DNA of 64,000 nucleotides from Kitasatospora sp. CB01950 (GCF_001905465.1 NZ_LISX01000001.1:62001-126000); one strand, 5' to 3'; counted from the first letter of the stretch, positions 8,649 through 17,093 are shown. The notes: generated by a model not told the origin, from the letters alone. Numbers and translations: made by a program.

Positions 8649-9638
8649 ATGCAGGAGTCGGAGATCGTCGATCAGGTGGATGAAACCCCCGTCGCACGTG
8701 CCGCGCACGCCACCGTCCCGGTCACCGGGTACGCCGGGGAGGGGCTTCCCCGACCCGCCGTCACCCGGGTCATGGTGGTGGCCAATCAGAAGGGTGGGGT
8801 GGGCAAGACCACCACCACCGTCAACCTGGCCGCTTCGCTCGCCATGCACGGCCTGCGGGTGCTGGTCATCGACCTCGACCCGCAGGGCAACGCCTCGACC
8901 GCCCTGGGCATCGACCACCACGCCGAGGTGCCGTCGATCTACGACGTGCTGGTGGAGGGCAAGCCGCTGGCCGACGTGGTGCAGCCGGTGGTGGACGTCG
9001 AGGGGCTGTTCTGCTGCCCGGCGACCATCGACCTGGCCGGCGCGGAGATCGAACTGGTCTCGCTGGTGGCCCGGGAGAGCCGGCTGCAGCGGGCCATCGC
9101 CGCCTACGAGCAGCCGCTCGACTACGTGCTGATCGACTGTCCGCCCTCGCTCGGGCTGCTGACCGTCAACGCCATGGTGGCCGGTCAGGAGGTGCTGATC
9201 CCGATCCAGTGCGAGTACTACGCGCTGGAGGGCCTGGGCCAGCTGCTGAAGAACGTGGAGCTGGTGCGGGCGCACCTGAACCCGGCGCTGCACGTGTCGA
9301 CCATCCTGCTGACCATGTACGACGCCCGGACCAGGCTGGCCGCGCAGGTCGCCGAGGAGGTGCGGACGCACTTCGCGCACGAGGTGCTGCCCACCGCCAT
9401 CCCGCGATCGGTGCGCATCTCCGAGGCCCCGAGCTACGGGCAGACCGTGCTCACCTACGACCCCGGTTCCAGCGGTGCGCTCTCCTACCTGGAGGCCGGC
9501 CGCGAGCTGGCGCTGCGGGCGGTCGTCAAGGCCGAGGGCGGTCGTCACCGGGCAGGCGCGGCGGTCGTTCCGCCGCGCAGCGGCGCGGAGCCGTCCGCGT
9601 CGACGGCACAGCACAGTTCGATGGAGGGCAATCGGTGA
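8649..9638 (+). CDS. parA: Chromosome partitioning ATPase ParA (Soj)
   Basis: Walker-type ATPase that binds DNA when ATP-bound and, with ParB, moves and organises chromosome origins; in Streptomyces it acts mainly during spore formation. The 329-residue form shows the deviant Walker A KGGVGKTT at 48-55, the Walker B region VLVIDLDPQGN, and the VLIDCPPSLG motif. The frame is open to TTG at 8475, through two parS sites. I chose ATG 8649 because the upstream part is poorly conserved in character and holds the parS palindromes, but no clear ribosome-binding site precedes it; GTG 8607 is an alternative. The stop overlaps parB by four bases. Confidence 0.93.
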   Translation: MQESEIVDQVDETPVARAAHATVPVTGYAGEGLPRPAVTRVMVVANQKGGVGKTTTTVNLAASLAMHGLRVLVIDLDPQGNASTALGIDHHAEVPSIYDVLVEGKPLADVVQPVVDVEGLFCCPATIDLAGAEIELVSLVARESRLQRAIAAYEQPLDYVLIDCPPSLGLLTVNAMVAGQEVLIPIQCEYYALEGLGQLLKNVELVRAHLNPALHVSTILLTMYDARTRLAAQVAEEVRTHFAHEVLPTAIPRSVRISEAPSYGQTVLTYDPGSSGALSYLEAGRELALRAVVKAEGGRHRAGAAVVPPRSGAEPSASTAQHSSMEGNR

Positions 9639-10687
9639 GTGGTACGCGCAGGGGTCTGGGCAGGGGTCTGGGGGCGCTGATTCCGGCGGCCCAGCCGGCG
9701 GCCGGGGGAACGGCCGCACCGGCGGACCCGCCGGCCCCGGTGGTTCCCACCGATCGCGGCACGGTGGCCGCCAAGGCCGCCGCGGAGAGTCTGCGGGAGC
9801 TGGCCGGCGACAAGCGCCGCAGCGTGCTGGAGGCGGCGCTGTCCCCGGTGGAGGGCGCCCGGTTCGCCGAGCTGCCGCTGGACTCGATCAGCCCCAACCC
9901 GCGCCAGCCGCGCGAGGTGTTCGACGAGACCAAGCTCGCCGAACTGGTCAGCTCCATCAAGGAAGTCGGCCTGCTGCAGCCCGTGGTGGTCCGTCAGACC
10001 GGGCCGGAGCGCTACGAGCTGATCATGGGTGAGCGCCGCTGGCGGGCCTCCCGGGAGGCCGGTCTCGACGTGATCCCGGCGATCGTCCGGGCCACCGAGG
10101 ACGACAAGCTGCTGCTGGACGCGCTGCTGGAGAACCTGCACCGGGCCGAGCTGAACGCGCTGGAGGAGGGCGCCGCGTACGACCAGCTGCTGCGCGACTT
10201 CGCCTGCACGCACGACCAGTTGGCCGCCCGGGTCGGCAAGTCCCGTTCGCACGTGTCCAACACGCTGCGGCTGATGAAGCTGCCGGTCTCGGTGCAGCTG
10301 AAGGTCGCGGCCGGGACGGTCAGCGCCGGCTGTGCGAAGGCGATCCTGATGGTGCCGGACGCGGCGGGTCAGGAGCTGCTGGCCGAGCGGGTGGTGGCCG
10401 AGCTGCTGACGGTGCGGGCCACCGAGGAGATCGCCGGGCTGATGGCCGGTGGCACGCCGAAGCCGAAGAAGGCCGCCCCGCGGGCGGGCCGGATGGACTC
10501 GCCGGCCTTCAGCGAGCTGTCGGACCGGCTCTCGGACCGCTTCGAGACCCGGGTCAAGGTCGAGGCCGCGCAGCGCGACGGGCGGATCGGCAAGGGCAAG
10601 GTGGTGCTGGAGTTCGCCTCGGCCGAGGATCTGAACCGGATCCTGGACAGCCTCGCGCCGGGCGAGCAGGGGCTGCGGCTGTCCTGA
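9635..10687 (+). CDS. parB: Chromosome partitioning protein ParB (Spo0J)
   Basis: CTP-dependent DNA clamp that loads at parS and spreads, assembling the segregation complex near oriC. The 350 residues start with a short ParA-contact peptide (RRGLGRGLGALIP), then the ParB/Srx domain with NPRQPR and GERRWRASREAG around residues 85-145, a helix-turn-helix in DQLAARVGKSRSHVSNTLRL at about 194-213, and a C-terminal dimer domain. GTG at 9635 overlaps the parA stop (GTGA). At least ten parS-like sites lie in this window, five of them within 3.2 kb of this operon or inside it. Confidence 0.96.
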   Translation: MSGTRRGLGRGLGALIPAAQPAAGGTAAPADPPAPVVPTDRGTVAAKAAAESLRELAGDKRRSVLEAALSPVEGARFAELPLDSISPNPRQPREVFDETKLAELVSSIKEVGLLQPVVVRQTGPERYELIMGERRWRASREAGLDVIPAIVRATEDDKLLLDALLENLHRAELNALEEGAAYDQLLRDFACTHDQLAARVGKSRSHVSNTLRLMKLPVSVQLKVAAGTVSAGCAKAILMVPDAAGQELLAERVVAELLTVRATEEIAGLMAGGTPKPKKAAPRAGRMDSPAFSELSDRLSDRFETRVKVEAAQRDGRIGKGKVVLEFASAEDLNRILDSLAPGEQGLRLS

Positions 10688-10711
10688 CGTCGGTGACCCC
10701 GAACGGCGAAC

Positions 10712-10747
10712 AACGGGTGCATGTTTCACGTGAAACGTGCACCCGTT
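10712..10747. terminator. 36-bp palindrome after parB containing a parS core
   Basis: Arms AACGGGTGCA (10712-10721) and TGCACCCGTT (10738-10747) are perfect complements and enclose an exact parS at 10723-10736, so the whole 36 bases form a nearly perfect palindrome 24 bases after the parB stop. It could serve as the parB terminator and as a ParB binding site at once. Confidence 0.7.
10723..10736. other. parS: parS site within palindrome
   Basis: Exact consensus GTTTCACGTGAAAC at the centre of the longer inverted repeat downstream of parB. Confidence 0.93.
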
Positions 10748-10807
10748 TCGTTGGGCGGCGCAGACTGGACTTCTGGGCCGTTTCCGCGTGGAGGAGGAGG
10801 TACGGGC

Positions 10808-11425
10808 GTGGGGCGAAGGGTCGTTCCGCTGACGCTGGACAACCTCTCCGATCTGCCGAACACCTGCCGCTCCTGCGTGTTCTGGGAGCTCGACCCGGTC
10901 AGTGGGCGGGCCGCGCAGGACGCCGGCAAGGGCGAGTTGGAGAAGGAGGGCTGGATCTCCGCGGTGCTGCTGGACTGGGGGTCCTGCGGCAGAGTCGTCT
11001 ACGTGGACGGCCGTCCGGCCGGTTTCGTGCTCTACGCGCCGCCCGCGTACGTGCCGCGCGGCCAGTCGTTCCCGACCAGCCCGATCTCCCCGGACGCGGT
11101 GCAGCTGATGGTCTCCCGGCTGCTGCCGGAGTTTCAGGGGCAGGGCCTGGGGCGGGTGTTGGTGCAGACGGTGGCCAAGGACCTGATCCGGCGCGGCTTC
11201 CGTGCGATCGAGGCGTTCGGTGCGCAGGGCAGCGAGGTCCCCAGCTGTCTGCTGCCCGCCGACCATCTGCTGGCGGTCGGTTTCAAGACCGTCCGGCCGC
11301 ACCACCGGTACCCGCGGCTGCGGTTGGAGGCGCGTTCCACGCTGTCCTGGCGGGGTGACATGGAGGGTGCGTTGGAGCGGCTGCTCGGCGGGCGGCGCAA
11401 AGAACCGGCGCTGCGGCCGTTCTGA
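10808..11425 (+). CDS. GNAT-family N-acetyltransferase
   Basis: Predicted acetyl-CoA-dependent acetyltransferase of unknown substrate. The 205 residues contain the acetyl-CoA loop region LLPEFQGQGLGRVLVQTVAKDL (motif QGQGLGR, about 113-119) and flanking beta strands with the phrases PAGFVLYAPPAYVP and ADHLLAVGFKTV. A Cys-rich N-terminus (NTCRSCVFWE) is notable. GTG at 10808 is preceded by an excellent GGAGGAGG; the frame also runs upstream through the parS site, which is not taken as coding. The same gene sits between parB and trxA in S. coelicolor, facing trxA as here. Confidence 0.8.
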   Translation: MGRRVVPLTLDNLSDLPNTCRSCVFWELDPVSGRAAQDAGKGELEKEGWISAVLLDWGSCGRVVYVDGRPAGFVLYAPPAYVPRGQSFPTSPISPDAVQLMVSRLLPEFQGQGLGRVLVQTVAKDLIRRGFRAIEAFGAQGSEVPSCLLPADHLLAVGFKTVRPHHRYPRLRLEARSTLSWRGDMEGALERLLGGRRKEPALRPF

Positions 11426-11530
11426 GGGAGGCTTTCTCCGCTCCGGGCCCTTCGGTGCGGAGCCGGCCGCCAGGGCTCCCGGGGCATCCTGACGAATCCT
11501 CAGGAGGCTGCGGAGACGAGGCTGCGGAAA

Positions 11531-11583
11531 CACCGAGGCGGCCCGCCCGGGGGAGAGGACTCCCCGGGCGGGCCGCCTCGGTG
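11531..11583. terminator. Bidirectional terminator between the GNAT gene and trxA
   Basis: A perfect 22-base-pair stem (from CACCGAGGCGGCC to GGCCGCCTCGGTG) with a 9-base loop separates two convergent genes. On the minus strand it is followed by TTT, so it probably ends trxBA transcripts best. Confidence 0.88.
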
Positions 11584-11600
11584 ACGGCATCCGGAACGGA

Positions 11601-11927
11601 CTACAGGTACTCGGCCAGCTCGCGGAGCAGCGCGGCCTTCGGGCGGGCGCCGGTGATGGTCTTCACCAACTCACCGCCCTTGTAGACGTTCAGGGTCGGG
11701 ATGGAGATCACGTTGTACGCCGCGGCGGTCTCCTGGTTGGCGTCCACGTCGAGCTTGACGACGGAGAGCTTGTCGCCGTGCTCGGCCGCGATGTCCTCCA
11801 GGACCGGGGCGACCTGGCGGCACGGGCCGCACCAGGTGGCCCAGAAGTCGACCAGGACGGGCTTGTCGCTCTTGAGAACCTCGGCGTCGAACGTCGCGTC
11901 GGTTACTTCCTTGGTGGCGCCGGCCAC
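11601..11927 (-). CDS. trxA: Thioredoxin
   Basis: Small redox protein that reduces protein disulfides and is itself reduced by thioredoxin reductase. The 108 residues carry the active site WCGPC at 32-36 and the cis-proline segment SIPTLNVYKGG. The start is GTG. It is the second gene after trxB on the same strand, 118 bases downstream, and ends just before a strong terminator. Likely transcribed with trxB from the SigR-type promoter upstream. Confidence 0.95.
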   Translation of the reverse strand: MAGATKEVTDATFDAEVLKSDKPVLVDFWATWCGPCRQVAPVLEDIAAEHGDKLSVVKLDVDANQETAAAYNVISIPTLNVYKGGELVKTITGARPKAALLRELAEYL

Positions 11928-12045
11928 GGGAACTCCTTGGGGTCGGAGGTGAGGTGCGAGAGGTGTAACAACGGCGGGGGCGGTTCTGTTTCGGTGCCGG
12001 AACGGTGGCCGCCCCCGGCCGGGGGGCTGCTCGGCCCCCGGCAGG

Positions 12046-13014
12046 TCAGACCGCGACGGCGGCGGTCTCGGCCTCGGCGTCGGTCAGCGCGGCGAGGTAG
12101 CGCTCGGCGTCCAGCGCGGCGGAGCAGCCGGTGCCGGCGGCGGTGATCGCCTGGCGGTAGGTGTGGTCGACCACGTCGCCCGCGGCGAAGACGCCGGGGA
12201 CGTTGGTGCGGGTGGAGGGGGCGTCGACCTTGAGGTAGCCCTCGGCGTCCAGGTCGAGCTGGCCCTTGAAGAGGTCGGTGCGCGGGTCGTGGCCGATGGC
12301 GATGAACAGGCCGGTGACCGGGAGCTCGCGCAGGTCGCCGGTGTTGGTGTCGCGCAGGGTGACGCCGCTGAGCTTCGGGTCGCCGTGGATCTCCTCGACG
12401 GCGCTGTCCCACTCGAAGCGGATCTTCGGGTCGGCGAAGGCGCGTTCCTGCATGGCCTTGGAGGCGCGCAGGGTGTTGCGGCGGTGGACGATCGTGACGC
12501 TGCGGGCGAAGCGGGAGAGGAAGGTGGCCTCCTCCAGCGCGGTGTCGCCGCCGCCGACGACCGCGATGTCCTGGTCGCGGAAGAAGAAGCCGTCGCAGGT
12601 CGCGCACCAGGAGACGCCGCGGCCGGAGAGCTTGTCCTCGTTCGGCAGGCCGAGCTTGCGGTGCTGGGAGCCGGTGGTGACGATCACGGCGCGGGCGCGG
12701 TGCACGGTGCCCTCGGAGTCGGTGACGGTCTTGATGTCGCCCGTGAGGTCGACGGAGACGATGTCGTCCGGGACCAGCTCGGCGCCGAAGCGCTCGGCCT
12801 GGGCGCGCATGTTGTCCATCAGCTCCGGGCCCATGATGCCGTCGCGGAAGCCGGGGAAGTTCTCCACCTCGGTGGTGTTCATCAGCGCGCCGCCGGCGGT
12901 GACTGCGCCCTCGAAGACCAGCGGCTTCAGGGAGGCGCGCGCGGTGTACAACGCAGCGGTGTACCCGGACGGGCCGGAACCGATGATGATCACGTTACGG
13001 ACGTCGTCGCTCAC
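12046..13014 (-). CDS. trxB: Thioredoxin reductase
   Basis: NADPH-dependent FAD enzyme that reduces thioredoxin. The 322-residue protein has an N-terminal FAD loop [10 protein letters not shown] (12-21), the redox pair CATC at 137-140, an NADPH loop [11 protein letters not shown], and the C-terminal FAD motif [15 protein letters not shown]. The length is standard for the low-molecular-weight class. The start is GTG. The preceding SigR-type promoter fits the known thiol-stress control of trxBA in Streptomyces. Confidence 0.96.
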   Translation of the reverse strand: MSDDVRNVIIIGSGPSGYTAALYTARASLKPLVFEGAVTAGGALMNTTEVENFPGFRDGIMGPELMDNMRAQAERFGAELVPDDIVSVDLTGDIKTVTDSEGTVHRARAVIVTTGSQHRKLGLPNEDKLSGRGVSWCATCDGFFFRDQDIAVVGGGDTALEEATFLSRFARSVTIVHRRNTLRASKAMQERAFADPKIRFEWDSAVEEIHGDPKLSGVTLRDTNTGDLRELPVTGLFIAIGHDPRTDLFKGQLDLDAEGYLKVDAPSTRTNVPGVFAAGDVVDHTYRQAITAAGTGCSAALDAERYLAALTDAEAETAAVAV

Positions 13015-13080
13015 TGCATCTCCTGGTTGGCATGGCGTCCCGCTTGCGCGGAGGAGGGCGGATGTTCCACCGCCCCGGAC

Positions 13081-13107
13081 AACGGCTTACCAGTCTCCCG
13101 CATTCCC
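13081..13107 (-). promoter_or_regulatory. SigR-type promoter for trxBA
   Basis: On the minus strand GGGAAT (13107-13102) is followed after exactly 18 bases by GTT (13083-13081), which matches the SigR consensus GGGAAT-N18-GTT. It lies 67 bases before the trxB start. trxBA is an established SigR target in S. coelicolor. Confidence 0.85.
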
Positions 13108-13166
13108 AGGCCCGACCGCACCAGCCACCCGCGGTCCGGGCGTGGGTGGCTGGGAACGGTGAGGAA

Positions 13167-14030
13167 TCAGGGGGCCGGGACGGTGCTGTGCAGCAGGATC
13201 GTCGATCCGGGGCAGTCCGGGGTGGCGAGGTAGACGTCGAGCGGTCCGCTGCCGCCCGGGGGGCGGAACACCAGGGCCAGCACCGGGCGGCCCCGGTAGG
13301 TCCCCGGCCCGGTGGTCAGCGGCGGGTCGGCCGGGTGTCCGGCGGCGGCCAGCATGCAGGTCGGGGTGTCGCTGCCCGGGTCGGCGGGGGAGAGTCCGGC
13401 GGCGGGCTTGGCAGCCAGCAGTTCGCGGATCTGCGCCGGGAGTCGGTCGGCGGTGAACTCCGGCAGCTGCCCGCCGGCGGCGTTCGGGTGGGGGTGCGAG
13501 CTGCCGCCGGAGGCCGCGTCGACGGCGCTGTCGCCGGTGGCAGTCGGGAAGCTGCCGGTGGGCTGGTTCCGGGCGATCAGCAGCCCGCCCAGGGTGGCGG
13601 CGAGGGCCACGGCGGCGGTGCCGAGCAGCAGGCCCGCGGTGCGGCGGCGACGGCGGGGGCGGGCGGGGCGTCCCGGGCCGGTGGCGGCGCGCGGGGCGCC
13701 GGCCGGAGCGTCCGTGCGCAGCGGGGCGGTCGGGCCGGACGGGGCCGCGGCGGGCTTCGGCGGGTCCTCGGCGCGGGTCTGGGCGCGGGCGGCGGATTCG
13801 GCGGCCAGTGCGGCGGTCAGCCGGTCGGCGACCTCCTGCGGCATCGGCGGGGCGGGGACGTCCGCCAGCAGCTCCGGGAGGCCGCACAGCGCGGCGTAGT
13901 CCTCGGCGCAGGCCGGGCAGGCGGCCAGGTGGCGGTGGAGCGGCTCGGCCTGCTCGGACGGCAGCAGGTCCTCGGCGAGATCGGCCAGGGCGTCCAGCTC
14001 GGGGTGCTCGGAAGGCGGGTGCGGCGTCAT
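13167..14030 (-). CDS. Membrane anti-sigma factor with zinc-binding (ZAS-like) domain
   Basis: Predicted to hold the neighbouring ECF sigma factor inactive at the membrane. The 287 residues have an N-terminal zinc motif H34-x3-C38-x2-C41 (HLAACPAC), a Pro/Ala-rich cytoplasmic linker, a basic patch RRRRR, one transmembrane helix (about 150-172) and an outside C-terminal domain of about 120 residues. The start codon overlaps the sigM stop (ATGA), showing translational coupling. The place between sigM and trxB equals that of Rv3912 (RsmM) in M. tuberculosis, but similarity outside the zinc motif cannot be judged here. Confidence 0.82.
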   Translation of the reverse strand: MTPHPPSEHPELDALADLAEDLLPSEQAEPLHRHLAACPACAEDYAALCGLPELLADVPAPPMPQEVADRLTAALAAESAARAQTRAEDPPKPAAAPSGPTAPLRTDAPAGAPRAATGPGRPARPRRRRRTAGLLLGTAAVALAATLGGLLIARNQPTGSFPTATGDSAVDAASGGSSHPHPNAAGGQLPEFTADRLPAQIRELLAAKPAAGLSPADPGSDTPTCMLAAAGHPADPPLTTGPGTYRGRPVLALVFRPPGGSGPLDVYLATPDCPGSTILLHSTVPAP

Positions 14031-14764
14031 CGCGGGGTCGCATCTCCTTCCAGCGCGGTGGCGGGATCCGTGGGTGGGACGGGGGAGGGCCGGTGCGGGT
14101 TCCCGGACCGGGGCGCGGGCGGTGTTCCACGTGGAACACCGGTGGCGGAATCCGGTGAGCCGGCCTCCCGCGGGCCGGATGTTCCACGTGGAACATCGCC
14201 CGGGCCGAGGTGGCGCAGCAGTGGGAGCAGGCGGGCCCGGCCGCGGGCGCAGCGGCTCTTCACGGTGCCGACCGGGACGCCGAGCACCTCGGCGGCCTCG
14301 GCGACCGGGTAGCCCTGCATGTCGACCAGCACCAGGGCGGCCCGCTGGTCGGCGGGCAGCGCGGCCAGGGCGTCGGCCACCTCGCGGCGGGTCTCGGCGC
14401 GCACCGCGTGGCTCTCCGCGCCCTCGCTGGTGCCGAGCGCGGTGTCGGTCGGGCCGCCGGGGTGCTGGTCGAGCGAGTCGGCCCGGCGGACGGCGCCGCG
14501 GCGGGCGCGGTCCAGGCAGGCGTTGACCACGATCCGGTGCAGCCAGGTGGTGACCGCCGAGCGGCCCTGGAAGCCGGCCGCGGCGCGGAACGCGGAGACC
14601 AGGGCGTCCTGGAGCGCGTCGGCGGCCTCTTCGCGGTCGCCGAGGGTGCGCACCGCGACCGCCCAGAGGCGGTCGCGGTGGCGGTGCACCAGCAGCCCGA
14701 AGGCGTCCGGGTCGCCCGCCGTGTGCCGGGCGAGCAGTTCGGCGTCGGTGGGCTCCTCGGCCAT
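14027..14764 (-). CDS. sigM: ECF sigma factor, SigM position
   Basis: Extracytoplasmic-function sigma factor directing RNA polymerase to a stress regulon. The 245-residue form has sigma region 2 (ELLARHTAGDPDAFG through DALQDALVSAFR and TWLHRIVVNACLD) and region 4 with LPADQRAALVLVDMQGYPVAEAAEVLGV. The ATG has AAGGAGGGGG just upstream, so the 26 codons before it are not used. A tail of about 70 Pro-rich residues follows region 4. Two parS sites sit inside this tail, each read as VPRGT. Order with anti-sigma, trxB and trxA matches S. coelicolor SCO3892 and M. tuberculosis sigM. Confidence 0.88.
   Translation of the reverse strand: MAEEPTDAELLARHTAGDPDAFGLLVHRHRDRLWAVAVRTLGDREEAADALQDALVSAFRAAAGFQGRSAVTTWLHRIVVNACLDRARRGAVRRADSLDQHPGGPTDTALGTSEGAESHAVRAETRREVADALAALPADQRAALVLVDMQGYPVAEAAEVLGVPVGTVKSRCARGRARLLPLLRHLGPGDVPRGTSGPREAGSPDSATGVPRGTPPAPRSGNPHRPSPVPPTDPATALEGDATPR
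14124..14137. other. parS: parS-like site inside sigM
   Basis: GTTCCACGTGGAAC, the C/G-arm variant of parS. The palindrome extends perfectly to 22 bases (14120-14141). It lies in the 3' part of the sigM coding region. Confidence 0.85.
14181..14194. other. parS: parS-like site inside sigM
   Basis: GTTCCACGTGGAAC, palindromic over 20 bases (14178-14197), 57 bases from the other sigM site and in the same reading phase (encodes VPRGT). Confidence 0.85.
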
Positions 14765-14833
14765 CCGCCCCCTCCTTGCGGTCCGGCCGTCGCTCCGGCG
14801 GCCGTGGGTCACCATCGTTGGGGATCCGCCGGG

Positions 14834-14884
14834 GCGGATCAAGAGCCGGGGCGGATCAGGAGGCGCGGCGGATCAGGAGGCGCG
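14834..14884. repeat. Three 17-bp tandem repeats upstream of sigM
   Basis: GCGGATCAAGAGCCGGG at 14834, then GCGGATCAGGAGGCGCG twice, at 14851 and 14868. The array lies 70-120 bases before the sigM start and ends 14 bases before the stop of the pseudokinase gene on the same strand. It could be regulatory or simple duplication. Confidence 0.8.
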
Positions 14885-14897
14885 GCCTCTCCGTGGC

Positions 14898-16880
14898 TCA
14901 GCCGTTGACCTGGATCTCGGCGATCTTGCCGCGGTAGCCCTCGTCGGTGCTGGGCACGGCGGTGAGCCAGACCAGCAGGTACCGGGTGTTGACCGGTGCG
15001 GTGGGCTTCAGGGTGGCCTTGCTGCCGGAGCCGGTGGCGATCGTGGTGAGGGTCCGGTAGCCGCTCTCGTCGGTGGTGGGCGCGGTGGTGGCGCCGGCCG
15101 GGGCGGCCTTCAGCTCGACCTTGGTGTCGCCGATGAACTGGACGTCCACCGAGCTGACAGGGCGGGCCGAGCCGAGGTCGATCAGCAGGCCGGTGCCGGG
15201 CCGGTAGGTGCCGAACTGGTCGTTGTAGCGCTGGGTGGTCCAGGCGGTCGTCGGGTTGCCGTCGGTGGCGTAGGGGATCTCGCCGGGGTGCTCGTCCTTG
15301 GTCTCGCCGAACGCGTTGAACGGGGAGATCGAGGTGATGGCGAGCTTCTCGCCGGTGGTGACGGGGGCCTTGCCGGTCGGGTCGGGGGCGGGCGCGCTGT
15401 GGTTGGCGGGTGTCCCGCCCTGCTTGTTGTAGTGATCCACCGCTTGCCAGGAGCCGACGGTGACGGCGGACAGCGCCACCAGCGAGGCGGTCCACTTGAG
15501 CACCCGGCGCAGGCCGCGGCGGCGTCGGCGCGGGGCGGGCCGGGGGGCGGCCGGGGCGGGCGCGGGCTCGGCGACGGGGATCGTCTGGGTGGGCGCGGCG
15601 GCGGAGTAGCGCGGCGGCCGGGAGGTGGACAGGGCGCGCAGCGCGGGCGGAGCGGGCTGCTCCGGCGGGCGGATCTTCGGCAGTTCGGCGATCGCCGCGG
15701 CCAGTTCGGCGGGGGTGGTGATCGGCTCCTTGTGCTCGCACAGGATCCGGGCCGCGAGCTCCGCCAGGCCCTTGTGGACGCCGGCCCGGACCTGGTCCGG
15801 GGGGACGCAGCCGAGGTCCTTGGGGAGCCCCTGGAGGTCGTAGCGGTCCTCCGGGTACGGCCAGCGGTGGGTGAGCGAGGCGTACAGCAGGGCGCCGATC
15901 GCACGGACGTCGGTCAGTTCGGCGTCCTCGGTGGGCAGGCCGCGCAGGGCGGCGTCCACCGCGATGCCGTTGATCCGGTACTGGCCGCCGTCGGTGCGCA
16001 GCACGCACTTGGGGGTGAGCCGCAGGTGGGCCTGGCCGCGCTGGTGGGCGGCGGCGATGGCGTCGGTGACCTGGCGGACCATCTGGTAGGCGTCGTACGG
16101 CTCCAGCGGGCCGTCGGCCAGCAGTTCGGCGAGGTCGCGGGCGCCGGGCAGCCATTCGCGGACCACGTAGACCAGCTCGCCCTCCTGCACCGCGTCCAGC
16201 ACCTGGACGAAGCGGGGGTCGCCGAGCAGGGCGGCACTGCGGGAGGCGGTGAGCACCGACTTGGCGCGGCGGTGGCCGGCCGAGAGCAGGTGGACGCCGA
16301 CGGCGCGGCGGAGCTTCTCGTCGACGGCGCGCCAGCTGGTGAAGGTGTCCGACTCGGAGATGCACTCCTCCAGCCGGTAGCGGGCGCCGATCTTGTCGCC
16401 GCTGTGCCGCTGCGGGGCGGGCAGCACGGCGGGCAGTGTGGCGGTGTCGGCGTCCAGGGTCTCGGTGCTGGTGGCCGGGGCGGGCTCGGAGGGTTCGACC
16501 GGGGGCAGCGGGCGGCGCACGCCGCGGCTGCGGGAGGGGCGTTCGGGGCGGTTGCCCTGGGCGGACAGCTCGGCGTCGATCTCCTGCGCGGAGAGCGGGG
16601 CGGTGGCGTCGGCGGGCGGCCGCGGTTCCTCGCTCGCGGGCGTGGCGGCGGAGGGCCGCAGCGGGGTGGCCGGGGTGTCCTTCGCCCCGGTCTTCGAGGC
16701 GCCCTTGGGCGCGCTCTTCGGGGAGCCGTTCGCGGTGCTCTTCACCGCGCCGTCGGCGGCGCCCTTCGCGGCGGGGCCGCGGTCGGGTCCGGTGTCGCGC
16801 TGCGAGGTTCCGGGCGCGGCCTCGGTCGCCGCCCCGTCCGTCTCGGACGTGTCGACGATCGCCTTGGTGCCGTCAGCCAC
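14898..16880 (-). CDS. Membrane pseudokinase with C-terminal sugar-binding-like domain (MurJ partner)
   Basis: Predicted regulator of the lipid II flippase encoded just upstream. The 660 residues comprise a low-complexity N-terminus (1-165), a protein-kinase-like fold (about 167-405), a Pro-rich linker, one transmembrane helix (about 460-480) and an outside domain (about 515-660) resembling a discoidin-like beta-sandwich (GNPTTAWTTQRY, GLLIDLGS). Catalytic signatures are lost: the HRD site reads AHLRL and the DFG site reads AVDAA. In M. tuberculosis such a pseudokinase is fused to MurJ (MviN) and recruits FhaA; here it is a separate gene. GTG at 16880 has GGAGG nine bases upstream. Confidence 0.8.
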   Translation of the reverse strand: MADGTKAIVDTSETDGAATEAAPGTSQRDTGPDRGPAAKGAADGAVKSTANGSPKSAPKGASKTGAKDTPATPLRPSAATPASEEPRPPADATAPLSAQEIDAELSAQGNRPERPSRSRGVRRPLPPVEPSEPAPATSTETLDADTATLPAVLPAPQRHSGDKIGARYRLEECISESDTFTSWRAVDEKLRRAVGVHLLSAGHRRAKSVLTASRSAALLGDPRFVQVLDAVQEGELVYVVREWLPGARDLAELLADGPLEPYDAYQMVRQVTDAIAAAHQRGQAHLRLTPKCVLRTDGGQYRINGIAVDAALRGLPTEDAELTDVRAIGALLYASLTHRWPYPEDRYDLQGLPKDLGCVPPDQVRAGVHKGLAELAARILCEHKEPITTPAELAAAIAELPKIRPPEQPAPPALRALSTSRPPRYSAAAPTQTIPVAEPAPAPAAPRPAPRRRRRGLRRVLKWTASLVALSAVTVGSWQAVDHYNKQGGTPANHSAPAPDPTGKAPVTTGEKLAITSISPFNAFGETKDEHPGEIPYATDGNPTTAWTTQRYNDQFGTYRPGTGLLIDLGSARPVSSVDVQFIGDTKVELKAAPAGATTAPTTDESGYRTLTTIATGSGSKATLKPTAPVNTRYLLVWLTAVPSTDEGYRGKIAEIQVNG

Positions 16881-17058
16881 CGTGGTCCTGCCTCCCCTTG
16901 TGTCGTCCCGGTACGGGCCGGGACGGTCGACGAGCCGCTGCCGGAGTGGTCGGCTGTGCTGCAAGGTCAATTGTGCCCACTCCCGGCACCCTGGTACGAC
17001 CGCTGAGAGTGCCGAGGGGTTGCCCCCTTACCCACTTCCGGGCGAACGGCAGACGAAT

Positions 17059-17093
17059 GGGCCGGAATCGGGGGTTCGCCCCGACTCCGGCCC
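17059..17093 (-). terminator. Putative terminator after murJ
   Basis: Arms GGGCCGGAATCGGGG and CCCCGACTCCGGCCC with a 4-base loop, one mismatch that becomes a G-U pair in the minus-strand transcript. It lies in the 290-base gap between murJ and the pseudokinase gene, which otherwise shows no gene. Confidence 0.65.
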
